Assembly (NCBI GenBank): GCA_963829845.1
Contig: CAWHKD010000024.1
Span: 1 to 64,000 of the forward strand
Length of the DNA stretch: 64,000 nucleotides
Direction of reading: 5' to 3'
Source of the DNA: Gaiellasilicea sp963829845
GTDB taxonomy: Bacteria > Actinomycetota > Thermoleophilia > Gaiellales > Gaiellaceae
Shown here: positions 7,467 to 19,014 of the stretch, piece after piece
Layout of the letters: each line of letters starts with the position of its first letter
How positions within the stretch are numbered: the stretch's first letter is position 1
Translations under genes and position numbers: made by a program
The notes under the pieces: generated by a model
What the model was told of the DNA's origin: nothing
The model's input: only the letters and a program-made list of their open reading frames with translations
Databases searched by the model: none

Positions 7467-10400
7467 TCATCTCTCACTCTCCACGGGACGCAGCTCGAGC
7501 ACGAACGTCGACCCACGACCTTCGTCAGAGTCGACGCGGATCGTGCCACCCATCGCAGTCACAAGGCCCTCGGCCAGGAAGAGGCCGAGCCCCGCTGCGC
7601 CGGCGCCGACGGCGCCGGCCACGGCATCACCGCGGTAGAACTTGCGGAAGATCCGCTCCTGCTCCGCGACCGGGATGCCGACGCCTTCGTCCTCGACGCT
7701 GACCTCGACCGCGTCCTCGCCGCGGCGGGCAGCGACCGTAACGATGCCGCCGGCGGGCGAATAGCGGACCGCGTTGTCGAGCAAATGCGCTAGCACCTGG
7801 CCCAGCTTCTCACGGTCGGCCTCGGCCGAGAGCGGCTCGTCGGCGAGATCGACGACGAAGCGGTGGCCGTTCTGGCCGCCCCCGTCGGCTCCCTCGGCCG
7901 ATCGAACCGCCTCGCTGACGACGGCGCCGATGTCCGTTTCCGCGAGCTGGACCGCCATCGCGCCGGTGTCGAGCTGCGCGACCGAGAGCAGCCGGTCGAC
8001 GATCGATGTCAGCCGCTCCGACTCGGAGGCGATATAGCGGAGGAAGGTCGCCCGCTCCTCGTCCCCGAAGAGCACGTCCTGTCGGAGGAGCGTCTCTGCG
8101 AAGCCGTAGATGGAGGTGAGCGGCGTCCGCAGCTCGTGCGAGACCGTCGAGACGAAGTCGGACTTCATCCGCTCGACGCTTCGCTCGGCCGAGATATCGC
8201 GGAATGCGTAGATGCGGCCGGCGACGGCTCCGGCGGGGTCGGTCATCACGGCTTCGCTGAGGGAGAGCCAGACCTCCTCGGACCCGCGCCTGATCGGCAG
8301 CAGCCGGCTTGCGACCGGCGCTGCTCCGACGGCGTCGAACGGACGGCCGAGCGCCTCCATCGGCGTCTTGCCAAGAGCCTCCGCCTGTGAGACGCCGGTG
8401 ACGCGCTCGGCGGCCGGGTTCCAGAGCACAACGTTGCCGCCGCGGTCGACTGCCACGATTCCGTCGGCGACATTGGCGAGGATCGCCTCACCGCGCTGCT
8501 GCTCGTGGCTGACGCCCTGGTAGAGCTCGGCGTTGACGCGTGCTGCCGCGGCGGTTGCCGCGAGCGCGAGCAGCGCTTCGGCCTCCTCCTCCCGCCACTC
8601 GCGCGGACGCGTCGAGTAGACGGCGAGGATCCCCTGCGCGGACTCCTCCGGCCCGATCATCGGCACGCCGAGATAGCCCGCATAGCCGGCGCCGAGCATC
8701 GCATCGGCCTCGCCGACCCGCGGATCCACCGCGACGTCCGGGATCGACCTGCTCGCGCGCGTCTGCACGATGTCACCCACGAGCCAGGCCGTCGACGGAG
8801 CGCGCGTGCCGAGCGCGTCGATCCCGCCCGCTCCCGCTGCCGCCCGCACGACGACCTCGTCGCCCTCGAGCATCCGCACCGAGGCGCCGTCGCCCCCGAG
8901 CAGCTGCACGGCGAATCGCGCCGATGCATCAAGGACGTTGTCCGGATCGAGCTCGCCCGCGAGCTCGCGGCCGGACTGGGCGAGACGCTGCGCCAGGTGG
9001 CGCGACCGGCGCTCGCGCTCGTAGAGGTCGCTGCGCTCGAGCGCGGCCCTCGCGGCTGCCGCGACCTGCGCTGCGAGCTCGAGCTGGTCGTCGTCGAAGG
9101 CGCGCTCGCCCTGGAAGAAGACAAGCACGAGTCCGGCTCCCGCGCCCCCGGGCTGCTGCAGCGGCACCGCCAGCAGCGAGTCCCGTCCTGCCGCCGCCGC
9201 CGCGGTCCCGAGGCCGTCGCCGAAGCGGTCGTCCTCCAGGAGCCGCCTGGAGGCGAGCACCCTGCCGGCGCGGGCACACGCCGTCAACGATGACGCGCTC
9301 TCGCGCAGGTGGCGCGAAAGCCCCTCGGCGAGCTCGTACCCGCCGGCCAGTTCGAGCGACGAACCGACACCCTGAAGCACGGCCGCCGACTCGCCGCCGA
9401 GCGCGTCGGCAGCCGCTTGCGCGACGGCGTCGAGTGTCTCCTGTTCCGACAACGGCTCGCTCAGCACGGCCGCGATCCGGTAGAAACCGCGCTCGGTCTG
9501 CGCACGCCGCGTGCTCTCCTCGTACGCCTCGGCATTTCGGAGGGCGATCGAGGCGAGGCTCGCGAACGCCTCGATCAAGCGCAGATCCGACTCCTCGAAG
9601 CGACCGGCCTCCTGGGAGTAGACGCGGAGCGCCCCGCGAACCTCGCCGAACGACGAGATCGGCGCGCACATCACCTCGGCGAAGGCACCGTCGCTGCGTG
9701 CGACGCCTGGCTGCTCGGTCTCGGCGACTTCGCGCTGCAGCACCGGCTTGCCCGTCGTGATCGCCTCGCCGATGGTGCCGGCGACCGGGATCGCCCGCCC
9801 GACCTCTTCCTCCGGCATCCCCAGCACCGCCCGGCACAGGAGCTTCGAGCCGTCGCGCACGAGCGTCCAGCAATCGGCTGCGTCGGCGTTCACGAGAGAG
9901 CGGAGCTCCGAGACGAGACGCTCGATCACGACGTCGAAGCGGAGGTCACTGGTGAGCGCCTCACCCGCCTTCAGCAGCGCCTCCTGCTCGGCCAGACGGC
10001 GGTCGCTCTCGCGGAGCAGGCGGGACGAGTTGAACGCCACCGCAGCTTCCCGGGCGACGGCTTCGGCAAGCGCGATCTCGGCCGGGCTCCAGTCGCCGAC
10101 GATCGCCCGGTGGAAGGCCAGCACGCCGAGGAACCGCTCCTGCGCCACGATCGGCGTCGCGAGGACGGCCTGCACGCCGTGATCGGAGAGCCCGCGAACG
10201 TCCCCGAGGCTGCTGTCCTCAAGCACCGGTGAGCCCAGGACGTCCGCCACCGCGACGGTGCGCCCGAGCCGCCCACAGAGGTTGACGACGGGTAGGCGGG
10301 AAGCATCGGCAAGCGGCGGCACGCCTTCGGCGTGCCACTCGGCTGCCACGCCGGTCGTATCGCCCTGCTCGCCGAGCCTGACGAAGCAACGGGCAGCGTC

Positions 10401-11162
10401 GAGCGCGACGCCGATCTCAGCGAGCACCGCCGGCAGCACGTCGTCGACGTCGCGGTGCGACCGGAGCTCGAACGAGACGTGCGAGATCAGCCGCTCGCGC
10501 TCGAGGGCGTCGGCCAACGCGATCGTCGCGCGCGAACGCTCGAGCGCCAGCCCGCCTTCGCTGACGAGGGCTTGCATCTGGCCAAGCTCCTCGTCGTCGA
10601 ACACACGCGGGTGGCGAACCGCGCCGAAGACGACCCCGATCACCTCGTCCGCGGCACGAACCGGGACATAGACGCAGCTCTTGACCTTCGCGATCGCGTT
10701 CAGACGCTGGTTGACGACCGCGGAGTGTTCGGCATCGTAGACCGTGAACGCCCTTCCCTCACGGACGGCCGCGTTGATCCCGGACGGCTCGCGGTCGAGC
10801 GCGACTCGCTTGCCGACCAGCCCGAGGTTGTCCTCACCGCCTTCGCGGGCAGCGACGATCACCGCCGCCAGGCCGTCGTCCTCGATCAGGGCCATGTTGG
10901 CGAGGTCGAGCTCGAAGGCCGCGGCGAGCTCGTCGAGGAGCACCTTCGCAACGTCGGACGGCTCGGAGGCGTCGAGGAGCTGCTGTGAGAGCCCCGTCGT
11001 CGTCGGCCCTCGTTCGTCGTCCTGCTTGGGGTCGTGAGCGCCGGGCCGTGCACGATCTCGCCGCAGCAGAAGCGCGCTGGTCGCGCCGACGGCCAGAGCC
11101 AGTGCAGCGACGATGAGCAACGGCACCGCGTCGAACAGCACCGCCTGAGTCTCAACGTCCAC
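7467..11162 (-). CDS. multi-GAF sensor histidine kinase
   Basis: The 1231-aa kinase has one N-terminal membrane helix (about 11-33), five tandem GAF-like segments (roughly 50-200, 240-380, 405-545, 560-700 and 740-865), a PAS domain (about 880-995), a HisKA domain with phosphoacceptor H1009 in VSHELRTPLTS and a HATPase domain with N-box asparagine near 1130 (LLDNAVRYSP). The GAF array suggests it integrates several cytoplasmic signals. The GTG at 11162 puts the membrane helix near the N terminus. It is co-transcribed with the receiver-only regulator downstream. Confidence 0.9.
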   Translation of the reverse strand: MDVETQAVLFDAVPLLIVAALALAVGATSALLLRRDRARPGAHDPKQDDERGPTTTGLSQQLLDASEPSDVAKVLLDELAAAFELDLANMALIEDDGLAAVIVAAREGGEDNLGLVGKRVALDREPSGINAAVREGRAFTVYDAEHSAVVNQRLNAIAKVKSCVYVPVRAADEVIGVVFGAVRHPRVFDDEELGQMQALVSEGGLALERSRATIALADALERERLISHVSFELRSHRDVDDVLPAVLAEIGVALDAARCFVRLGEQGDTTGVAAEWHAEGVPPLADASRLPVVNLCGRLGRTVAVADVLGSPVLEDSSLGDVRGLSDHGVQAVLATPIVAQERFLGVLAFHRAIVGDWSPAEIALAEAVAREAAVAFNSSRLLRESDRRLAEQEALLKAGEALTSDLRFDVVIERLVSELRSLVNADAADCWTLVRDGSKLLCRAVLGMPEEEVGRAIPVAGTIGEAITTGKPVLQREVAETEQPGVARSDGAFAEVMCAPISSFGEVRGALRVYSQEAGRFEESDLRLIEAFASLASIALRNAEAYEESTRRAQTERGFYRIAAVLSEPLSEQETLDAVAQAAADALGGESAAVLQGVGSSLELAGGYELAEGLSRHLRESASSLTACARAGRVLASRRLLEDDRFGDGLGTAAAAAGRDSLLAVPLQQPGGAGAGLVLVFFQGERAFDDDQLELAAQVAAAARAALERSDLYERERRSRHLAQRLAQSGRELAGELDPDNVLDASARFAVQLLGGDGASVRMLEGDEVVVRAAAGAGGIDALGTRAPSTAWLVGDIVQTRASRSIPDVAVDPRVGEADAMLGAGYAGYLGVPMIGPEESAQGILAVYSTRPREWREEEAEALLALAATAAAARVNAELYQGVSHEQQRGEAILANVADGIVAVDRGGNVVLWNPAAERVTGVSQAEALGKTPMEALGRPFDAVGAAPVASRLLPIRRGSEEVWLSLSEAVMTDPAGAVAGRIYAFRDISAERSVERMKSDFVSTVSHELRTPLTSIYGFAETLLRQDVLFGDEERATFLRYIASESERLTSIVDRLLSVAQLDTGAMAVQLAETDIGAVVSEAVRSAEGADGGGQNGHRFVVDLADEPLSAEADREKLGQVLAHLLDNAVRYSPAGGIVTVAARRGEDAVEVSVEDEGVGIPVAEQERIFRKFYRGDAVAGAVGAGAAGLGLFLAEGLVTAMGGTIRVDSDEGRGSTFVLELRPVESER

Positions 11163-11203
11163 TGGAGCCTACGATGATAGAGACGCGCATGCCGCTTTGA
11201 AAG

Positions 11204-11221
11204 ATGGGCCGTCTGGCCTAT
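11204..11221. promoter_or_regulatory. conserved motif ATGGGCCGnnnGGCCTAT, copy 1
   Basis: This 18-bp motif lies in the 214-bp spacer between the kinase and ispH, about 42 nt upstream of the kinase start. A second copy at 16585-16602 differs only in the three central bases. It contains an inverted GGCC pair. Its role is unknown. Apart from this motif and the ispH -10 I see nothing else in the spacer. Confidence 0.4.
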
Positions 11222-11363
11222 TGGCACCCAACCGGCCGGGGACTACCGTGGCTGCACTGGGCGATGCGACCCGCGTGCGCGCGGGGAGCATTGGAAGCGG
11301 CCCTGTCGCGACGACCCCCCCGACGCGGCAGGGCTGTTTTCCCTGGTCCCAGCGTGTGGGAGC

Positions 11364-11369
11364 TACGAT
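11364..11369 (+). promoter_or_regulatory. -10 element of ispH
   Basis: TACGAT lies 7 nt before the chosen ATG at 11377. This fits the leaderless pattern of the window and supports that start over the longer in-frame ORF. Confidence 0.5.
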
Positions 11370-11376
11370 CGCGGCG

Positions 11377-12333
11377 ATGGTCGAACGCGTGCTCCTGGCC
11401 TCGCCCCGTGGCTACTGCGCCGGGGTCGAGCGCGCCGTGGAGACGGTCGAGTTGGCGCTCGACCACTACGGCCCGCCGGTCTACGTGCGCAAGCAGATCG
11501 TCCACAACATCCACGTCGTCCGTGACCTCGAGGCCCGCGGCGCGATCTTCGTCGACTCCGAGACCGAGGCGCCGCAGGGCTCGACGATCGTCTACTCGGC
11601 CCACGGCGTCGCCCCGGCGGTCAACGCCGCCTCCGCAGAGCTCGGCCACAACGTGATCGACGCGACCTGTCCGCTCGTGACCAAGGTGCACGTGCAGGCG
11701 CGCCGATACGCCGCGGACGGCTACACGGTCATCCTGATCGGACACGCCGGGCACGAGGAGGTCGTCGGGACGATGGGCGAAGCGCCTGAGGCGACAGTGC
11801 TCGTCCAGGACGTCGCCGAGGCGGAAGCCCTCGACCTGCCCGCGGACGCGCGACTCGCGTACATCACGCAGACGACGCTCTCGGTCGACGAGACCTCGGA
11901 GATCATCGGCGTGCTGCGGCGCCGCTTTCCTGCGATCCACGCGCCGAAGAAGGAGGACATCTGTTACGCGACCTCCAACCGGCAGTGGGCGGTAAAGGAG
12001 ATGCTGACCGAGGTCGACCTGCTGCTCGTGATCGGCTCGCGCAACTCCTCGAACTCGAACCGGCTCGTCGACGTCGCCCGCGCCGGCGGCGTCGCGTCGT
12101 ATTTGATCGACGACGAGACGGAGATCGAGGCGGCGTGGCTCGACGGTGTCCGCACGGTCGGCGTCACGTCCGGCGCCTCGGCGCCGGAGAAGCTCGTCAA
12201 CCGTGTCTGCGAGTGGTTCCGCGCGCGCGGCGTCGAGCGGATCGAGCCGTTCCGAATGATCGACGAGGACGTCACCTTCCGCCTGCCCGTCGAGCTGCGT
12301 CGGGAGCTCGCCCTCGCGGAGGCGCAGCAGTAG
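11377..12333 (+). CDS. ispH: 4-hydroxy-3-methylbut-2-enyl diphosphate reductase
   Basis: This is the last enzyme of the MEP isoprenoid pathway. It reduces HMBPP to IPP and DMAPP with a [4Fe-4S] cluster. The 318-aa protein has the three cluster cysteines C14 (SPRGYCAG), C98 (DATCPLVTKVH) and C196 (CYATSNRQ) and the family histidines and glutamate (HNIH, SAHGV, GHAGHEE). The frame is open 60 codons further upstream, but homology begins at MVERVLLASPRGYCAG and a TACGAT hexamer sits 7 nt before that ATG. It converges with ileS. Confidence 0.95.
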   Translation: MVERVLLASPRGYCAGVERAVETVELALDHYGPPVYVRKQIVHNIHVVRDLEARGAIFVDSETEAPQGSTIVYSAHGVAPAVNAASAELGHNVIDATCPLVTKVHVQARRYAADGYTVILIGHAGHEEVVGTMGEAPEATVLVQDVAEAEALDLPADARLAYITQTTLSVDETSEIIGVLRRRFPAIHAPKKEDICYATSNRQWAVKEMLTEVDLLLVIGSRNSSNSNRLVDVARAGGVASYLIDDETEIEAAWLDGVRTVGVTSGASAPEKLVNRVCEWFRARGVERIEPFRMIDEDVTFRLPVELRRELALAEAQQ

Positions 12334-12340
12334 GGCGCCG

Positions 12341-15394
<3,054 letters not shown>

Positions 15395-15402
15395 GCGCTT
15401 CG

Positions 15403-15408
15403 ATTCTA
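15403..15408 (-). promoter_or_regulatory. -10 element of ileS
   Basis: TAGAAT on the minus strand lies 8 nt before the ileS ATG, at leaderless spacing. Confidence 0.45.
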
Positions 15409-15445
15409 GGGAACAGTCTGTCCGCCTCCGTCGTTTTCATTAGGT

Positions 15446-15465
15446 GAGGCCGGGGAACCGGCCTC
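15446..15465 (+). promoter_or_regulatory. hairpin in the trxA leader
   Basis: A perfect 8-bp stem (GAGGCCGG and CCGGCCTC) with a GGAA tetraloop lies 25 nt before the trxA start. It has no T tract, so a 5-prime leader structure or mRNA stabiliser is likelier than a terminator. It lies between the divergent ileS and trxA genes. Confidence 0.35.
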
Positions 15466-15490
15466 CTTAACCAGTGAAAGGAACGCCCGA

Positions 15491-15811
15491 ATGGCAACAG
15501 CAGTGAAAGAAGACACCTTCACCCAGGAGGTGCTCCAGAGCGACAAGCCGGTGATCGTCGACTTCTGGGCCGAATGGTGCGGGCCGTGCCACGCGGTCGC
15601 GCCCGTGCTCGACAGGATCGTCGAGGAGCGCGACGGCGACGTGAAGCTCGTCAAGGTCAACATCGACGAAGAGCGCGGTCTGGCCGAGCGCTACGGGATC
15701 GCCTCGATCCCGACGATGATCCTCTTCAGGGACGGCGAGCCGTCGCAGGTCGCGGTCGGCGCACAGCCCAAGGGCGCGCTCGAGCGCAGCCTCGGGCTAT
15801 CGGCCGACTAG
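15491..15811 (+). CDS. trxA: thioredoxin
   Basis: This 106-aa cytoplasmic thiol-disulfide reductant has the active site WCGPC (C30, C33), the buried aspartate in VDFWAEW and the cis-proline loop SIPTM. It is full length for a one-domain thioredoxin. Unlike most genes here it has a real leader with a plausible Shine-Dalgarno sequence (AAAGGAAC) about 7 nt before the ATG. Confidence 0.95.
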   Translation: MATAVKEDTFTQEVLQSDKPVIVDFWAEWCGPCHAVAPVLDRIVEERDGDVKLVKVNIDEERGLAERYGIASIPTMILFRDGEPSQVAVGAQPKGALERSLGLSAD

Positions 15812-15828
15812 CGCTCGCAGCCGAGCAG

Positions 15829-16350
15829 CTAGTCCTCCCTGGCTTCAGCTTCCGGTTGAGGGATCGGCGAGGTGGCACGACTCGCCGGTTCCTCGACCAG
15901 ATTGAGCACGCGCATCCCGTACGTGAAGACAACGGCGCCGCCGAGCCAGCCGCCGACGGTGAGCATGAAGAAGCCGACGAGCGTCAGGATGAACGCGCCG
16001 TCGGCGACCGCGCCGTCGATGCCGTCGCCGTAGCCGGCGCCGATCGAGACGAGGAAGAAGGCGGTTGCGATCAGCATCGCAATCATGTGGGCAGTCGCCG
16101 TGCGCCAGAGCGGCGTGCCGCGCGCGATCTGGAGCCAGTCGGCGAAGCCCGTGAGCGCGGTCGCGGCGCTGAAGATGAGACCGACGATCAGAGCGAGCGT
16201 CCAGCCCTGCGCGGCCTCGCTCTCCGCGACGCCGACCTTGCTGAGCACGGCCGCGACGGTCGCGAAGGCGTAGGTGCCGATCGTGGCGTCGGTCAGCGGG
16301 GGATGAAGCGGGTGGCCGGGCGTACCGCGATACAGAAAGTCGAGCGCCAT
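15829..16350 (-). CDS. DUF2231 membrane protein
   Basis: The 173-aa protein has four predicted membrane helices. It opens with GHPLHPPLTDATIGTYAF, the histidine-rich start that marks DUF2231; later come DWLQI and HMIAM. The conserved histidines suggest metal or heme binding, but the family function is not established. The C-terminal 20 residues are polar and acidic. It follows a 50-aa ORF on the same strand with a 45-nt gap. Confidence 0.75.
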   Translation of the reverse strand: MALDFLYRGTPGHPLHPPLTDATIGTYAFATVAAVLSKVGVAESEAAQGWTLALIVGLIFSAATALTGFADWLQIARGTPLWRTATAHMIAMLIATAFFLVSIGAGYGDGIDGAVADGAFILTLVGFFMLTVGGWLGGAVVFTYGMRVLNLVEEPASRATSPIPQPEAEARED

Positions 16351-16395
16351 CTGCGCCGAGCGTTTCCGCCTCGACGCCGCGGCAAACGCCGGGAC

Positions 16396-16548
16396 TTACG
16401 ACTCGTCGACTGCCTCTTCGAGGTAGCCGAGAAAGGCCGCGTGCTTGGCCAGGAGCGCTTCGATCTCGCTCAGGCCGACCGCCGCCCAGTCCTCGACCCA
16501 CGTCTCGGAGAGGTCGTCTGCGATGATATGGAAGCCGCGCTCGCTCAT
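16396..16548 (-). CDS. small hypothetical protein, 50 aa
   Basis: An ATG-to-TAA frame encodes an acidic, mostly helical peptide starting MSERGFHIIADDLSETW and ending GYLEEAVDES. The tryptophans, regular hydrophobic spacing and tandem position before the DUF2231 gene make it a credible gene. I recognise no family. A conserved motif (16585-16602) lies 37 nt upstream. Confidence 0.55.
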   Translation of the reverse strand: MSERGFHIIADDLSETWVEDWAAVGLSEIEALLAKHAAFLGYLEEAVDES

Positions 16549-16584
16549 CTTGGCCTGATGATCGACACCGGCTCCCCGGGCTGC

Positions 16585-16602
16585 ATGGGCCGAACGGCCT
16601 AT
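16585..16602. promoter_or_regulatory. conserved motif ATGGGCCGnnnGGCCTAT, copy 2
   Basis: This is the same motif as at 11204-11221. It lies between the divergent 50-aa ORF and the lipid kinase gene, followed by TATCTT about 23 nt before the kinase ATG, which could be that gene's -10. Confidence 0.4.
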
Positions 16603-16628
16603 CTTTCGGGCCGGCGAGACCCCACCCG

Positions 16629-17441
16629 ATGAGGCACTTCCTGATCGTCAACCCCAGCTCCGGCACGGACTCACCGACCGTCGCGGAGCTCCGCGACGCG
16701 GCGACGGCCCGCGGCGTCGAGGTGCGCCTGCTCGAGGACGGGGACGATCTGCAGGAGCTCGCGCGGAGCGCCGGAGCCGACACGCTCGGCATGGCCGGCG
16801 GCGACGGCTCGCTCGCCGCCGTCGCGGAGATCGCAATCGAGCAGGACGTACCGTTCGTCTGCATCCCGTATGGGACGCGGAACCACTTCGCCCGCGACCT
16901 CGGGCTCGACCGCGACGACCCGGTCGCCGCCCTGGCCGCTTTCGGCGCCGGTGTCGAGCGGAGGGTGGACGTGGCGCGCGCGGGCGACCGCCTCTTCCTC
17001 AACAACGTCTCGCTTGGGATCTACGCCCGCCTCGTGCACCGGCGCGAGCACCACCGCCGCCGCCGCGACGCGCTGGCGCGCCTGCGGGCGCTGGCGCTGA
17101 CGCTGCAGGACCGGCGACGGCGCCAGCGCTTCACGATCGACGGCCACACCGTGCGGGCGCGCCTCGTGCTCGTCTCGAACAACGACTACACGCTCGACCT
17201 GCTCTCGCTCGGAGAGCGAGAGCGCCTCGACGAGGGGAAGCTCCACCTCTACATCCCGCACGGCTTCCGGAGGATCACCTGGGAGGAGCGTTCGTGCACC
17301 GAGCTCGAGGTCGGCGCTCCGCTGCCCCGCCTGCGGGCGGCGATCGACGGCGAGCCCGTCGAGCTCGACGCGCCGGTCCGCTTCCGGATCGAGCCGCTCG
17401 CCCTACGCGTGCTCTTGCCGCGCGCGCCAGAGCCCGAGTAG
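16629..17441 (+). CDS. diacylglycerol kinase-family lipid kinase
   Basis: The 270-aa protein has the DAGK catalytic fold: an opening NPSSG nucleotide motif, the GGDGSL loop and IPYGTRNHFARDLGL, followed by the C-terminal beta-sandwich. It probably phosphorylates a lipid such as diacylglycerol at the membrane; the substrate is not visible. A basic stretch near 136-165 (HRREHHRRRRD) may contact lipid head groups. The 3-prime end overlaps the convergent Nudix gene by 39 nt. Confidence 0.8.
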   Translation: MRHFLIVNPSSGTDSPTVAELRDAATARGVEVRLLEDGDDLQELARSAGADTLGMAGGDGSLAAVAEIAIEQDVPFVCIPYGTRNHFARDLGLDRDDPVAALAAFGAGVERRVDVARAGDRLFLNNVSLGIYARLVHRREHHRRRRDALARLRALALTLQDRRRRQRFTIDGHTVRARLVLVSNNDYTLDLLSLGERERLDEGKLHLYIPHGFRRITWEERSCTELEVGAPLPRLRAAIDGEPVELDAPVRFRIEPLALRVLLPRAPEPE

Positions 17442-17912
17442 CTCCGGGAAGTGGCTGAACGCGAGCTCGTTGTCCCCGGGTAGCTCGTGCGGTGCGAACC
17501 AGGCCAGTTCGGCGACGTCGTCGGCCGGCCGCTCGGTGCCGCCGATCACCCGCGCGTCCCAGGTCAGGCAGAGGATGGTGCGCCCCTGGTAGCCGGGCTC
17601 CATCCAGACCCCGACGAAGGCCTGTGGCTCGATCTCGAGCCCGGTCTCCTCGCGCAGCTCGCGGACGAGCGCGTCGAGCGGATGCTCGTCCTCCTCGACG
17701 AAGCCGCCGGGAAGGTCCCAGAGCCCGACGCTCGGATCGAACGCCCGGCGGCCGAGGAGCAGCCGGCCGTCGCGCTCGACGAGCGCCTGCGCGGCCGGGG
17801 CCGGGTTCGCCCAGACGACATGGCCGCACGCCGGGCAGGCGAAATGGTCGCCGCGGTGCTCCCCCGCCGCCGCACAGCGGGGGCACGCACGCCAGCCGTC
17901 CAGGAACCCCAT
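17403..17912 (-). CDS. Nudix hydrolase with N-terminal zinc ribbon
   Basis: The 169-aa protein begins with a four-cysteine ribbon (CPRC and CPAC) and then a Nudix domain whose box reads GGFVEEDEHPLDALVREL followed by REETGLEI. This layout resembles NADH pyrophosphatase-like (NudC-type) proteins, but it is short and the substrate is uncertain. TACCGT lies 6 nt before its ATG. Confidence 0.8.
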   Translation of the reverse strand: MGFLDGWRACPRCAAAGEHRGDHFACPACGHVVWANPAPAAQALVERDGRLLLGRRAFDPSVGLWDLPGGFVEEDEHPLDALVRELREETGLEIEPQAFVGVWMEPGYQGRTILCLTWDARVIGGTERPADDVAELAWFAPHELPGDNELAFSHFPELLGLWRARQEHA

Positions 17913-17917
17913 CGGGC

Positions 17918-17924
17918 TACGGTA
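17918..17924. promoter_or_regulatory. overlapping divergent -10 elements (Nudix and cyclic-nucleotide protein)
   Basis: The heptamer TACGGTA gives TACGGT on the plus strand, 6 nt before the GTG at 17930, and TACCGT on the minus strand, 6 nt before the ATG at 17912. The two genes are separated by only 17 bp. Confidence 0.5.
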
Positions 17925-17929
17925 TCCCG

Positions 17930-18304
17930 GTGAGCCCGCGCCACGTGCCCGCCACGGTCCACGAGCTGACTCGGGTCGGCCTGCTCTCCGGCCTGCCCGG
18001 CGAGCACCTGTCGAAGCTCGCCGCTCGGCTCGAACGAGAGGAGATCGAGCCCGGAGCGACCGTCGTCCGCGAGGGCGACCCCGGCGATCGTTTCTACGTC
18101 GTCCTCTCGGGGATGCTGAGTGTCAGTCAGGAGGGCCTCGGCGAGCGCCGGATCCTGCGGCCGGGCGACGCGTTCGGGGAGGTCGCGCTCGCGATGGGGA
18201 TCCCGCGCACGGCCTCGGTGCGTGCGGTCACTCCCGCGGTTGTCGCCAGCTGCGACCAGGCGGTCTTCGACGAGCTGCTGCGGCCGCTCTTCGCCGACGA
18301 GTGA
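17930..18304 (+). CDS. cyclic nucleotide-binding domain protein
   Basis: The 124-aa protein is one cAMP/cGMP-binding fold. It ends in a canonical phosphate-binding cassette, FGEVALAMGIPRTASVRA, with the glutamate and arginine that contact the ligand. There is no DNA-binding domain, so it is not a full CRP. It may act by protein contact. The GTG start gives a family-like N terminus (SPRHVPATVHELTRVGLLSG) and has a -10 6 nt before it. Its stop overlaps the next start (GTGA). Confidence 0.8.
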   Translation: MSPRHVPATVHELTRVGLLSGLPGEHLSKLAARLEREEIEPGATVVREGDPGDRFYVVLSGMLSVSQEGLGERRILRPGDAFGEVALAMGIPRTASVRAVTPAVVASCDQAVFDELLRPLFADE

Positions 18305-19014
18305 CCGTCCTGCTCCTCCACGCGGGCATCGCCGACCGGAGGATGTGGGCGCCGCAGGTCGACGCGCTCGAGGCTGGCGGCCATCGCGTCGTCGCGCCTG
18401 ACATGCCCGGGTTCGGCGACGCCGCGCTCGAACCGCCCACGGTCGACTACGTTGCCTTCGCCGTCGACTTGCTCGACGGGCCTGCAGCGATCGTCGGCTG
18501 CTCCTTCGGCGGACGTGTCGCGCTCGAGGTCGCCGGCGCGAGGCCGGATCTCGTCCGTAGGCTCGTGCTCGTCGCGCCGGGTCTCGGCTCGACCGCGTGG
18601 TCGGAGGACTCGCAGGCCGAATTCGCGGAGGAGGAAGCACTTCTCGAGCAGGGAGACGTCGCGGGAGCCGCGGCGCAGCAGGCGCGGATGTGGCTTGCAC
18701 CGGACGCGTCCGACGCGGTGCGGGAGCTGACAGAGGCGATGACCGTGCGCTCGTACGACCAGCAGCTGCCCGTCGACGGCGAGGTGCGGGCCGTCTGGCC
18801 GGAGCCGTCGGCGGAGACCCGCCTGGGCGAGCTCGACGTGCCGGCGCTGGTCGTGGTCGGCGCTGCCGACCGGCCGGAGATGGTGTCGCTGGCGAAACGG
18901 CTCGTGAACGAGCTGCCCGACTCCCGGCTCGAGACGATCGCGGGCGCCGGCCATCTGCCGAGCCTCGAGCGGCCGGACGAGCTGAACCGGCTACTGCTCG
19001 AATTCCTGCAGTAG
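18301..19014 (+). CDS. alpha/beta hydrolase
   Basis: The 237-aa hydrolase has the nucleophile elbow GCSFGG (S68), a likely acid D190 (VVGAADRPE) and histidine H218 (GAGHLPS), so the triad is complete. The oxyanion region HAGIADRRMW follows strand one. The substrate is unknown. It is translationally coupled to the cyclic-nucleotide protein (GTGA overlap), which might regulate it. The 3-prime end overlaps the convergent serine hydrolase by 24 nt. Confidence 0.8.
   Translation: MTVLLLHAGIADRRMWAPQVDALEAGGHRVVAPDMPGFGDAALEPPTVDYVAFAVDLLDGPAAIVGCSFGGRVALEVAGARPDLVRRLVLVAPGLGSTAWSEDSQAEFAEEEALLEQGDVAGAAAQQARMWLAPDASDAVRELTEAMTVRSYDQQLPVDGEVRAVWPEPSAETRLGELDVPALVVVGAADRPEMVSLAKRLVNELPDSRLETIAGAGHLPSLERPDELNRLLLEFLQ

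Noticed and set aside
11197..11376. 60-residue N-terminal extension of IspH
   Set aside because: No homology in the extension and a -10-like hexamer is placed for leaderless initiation at 11377.
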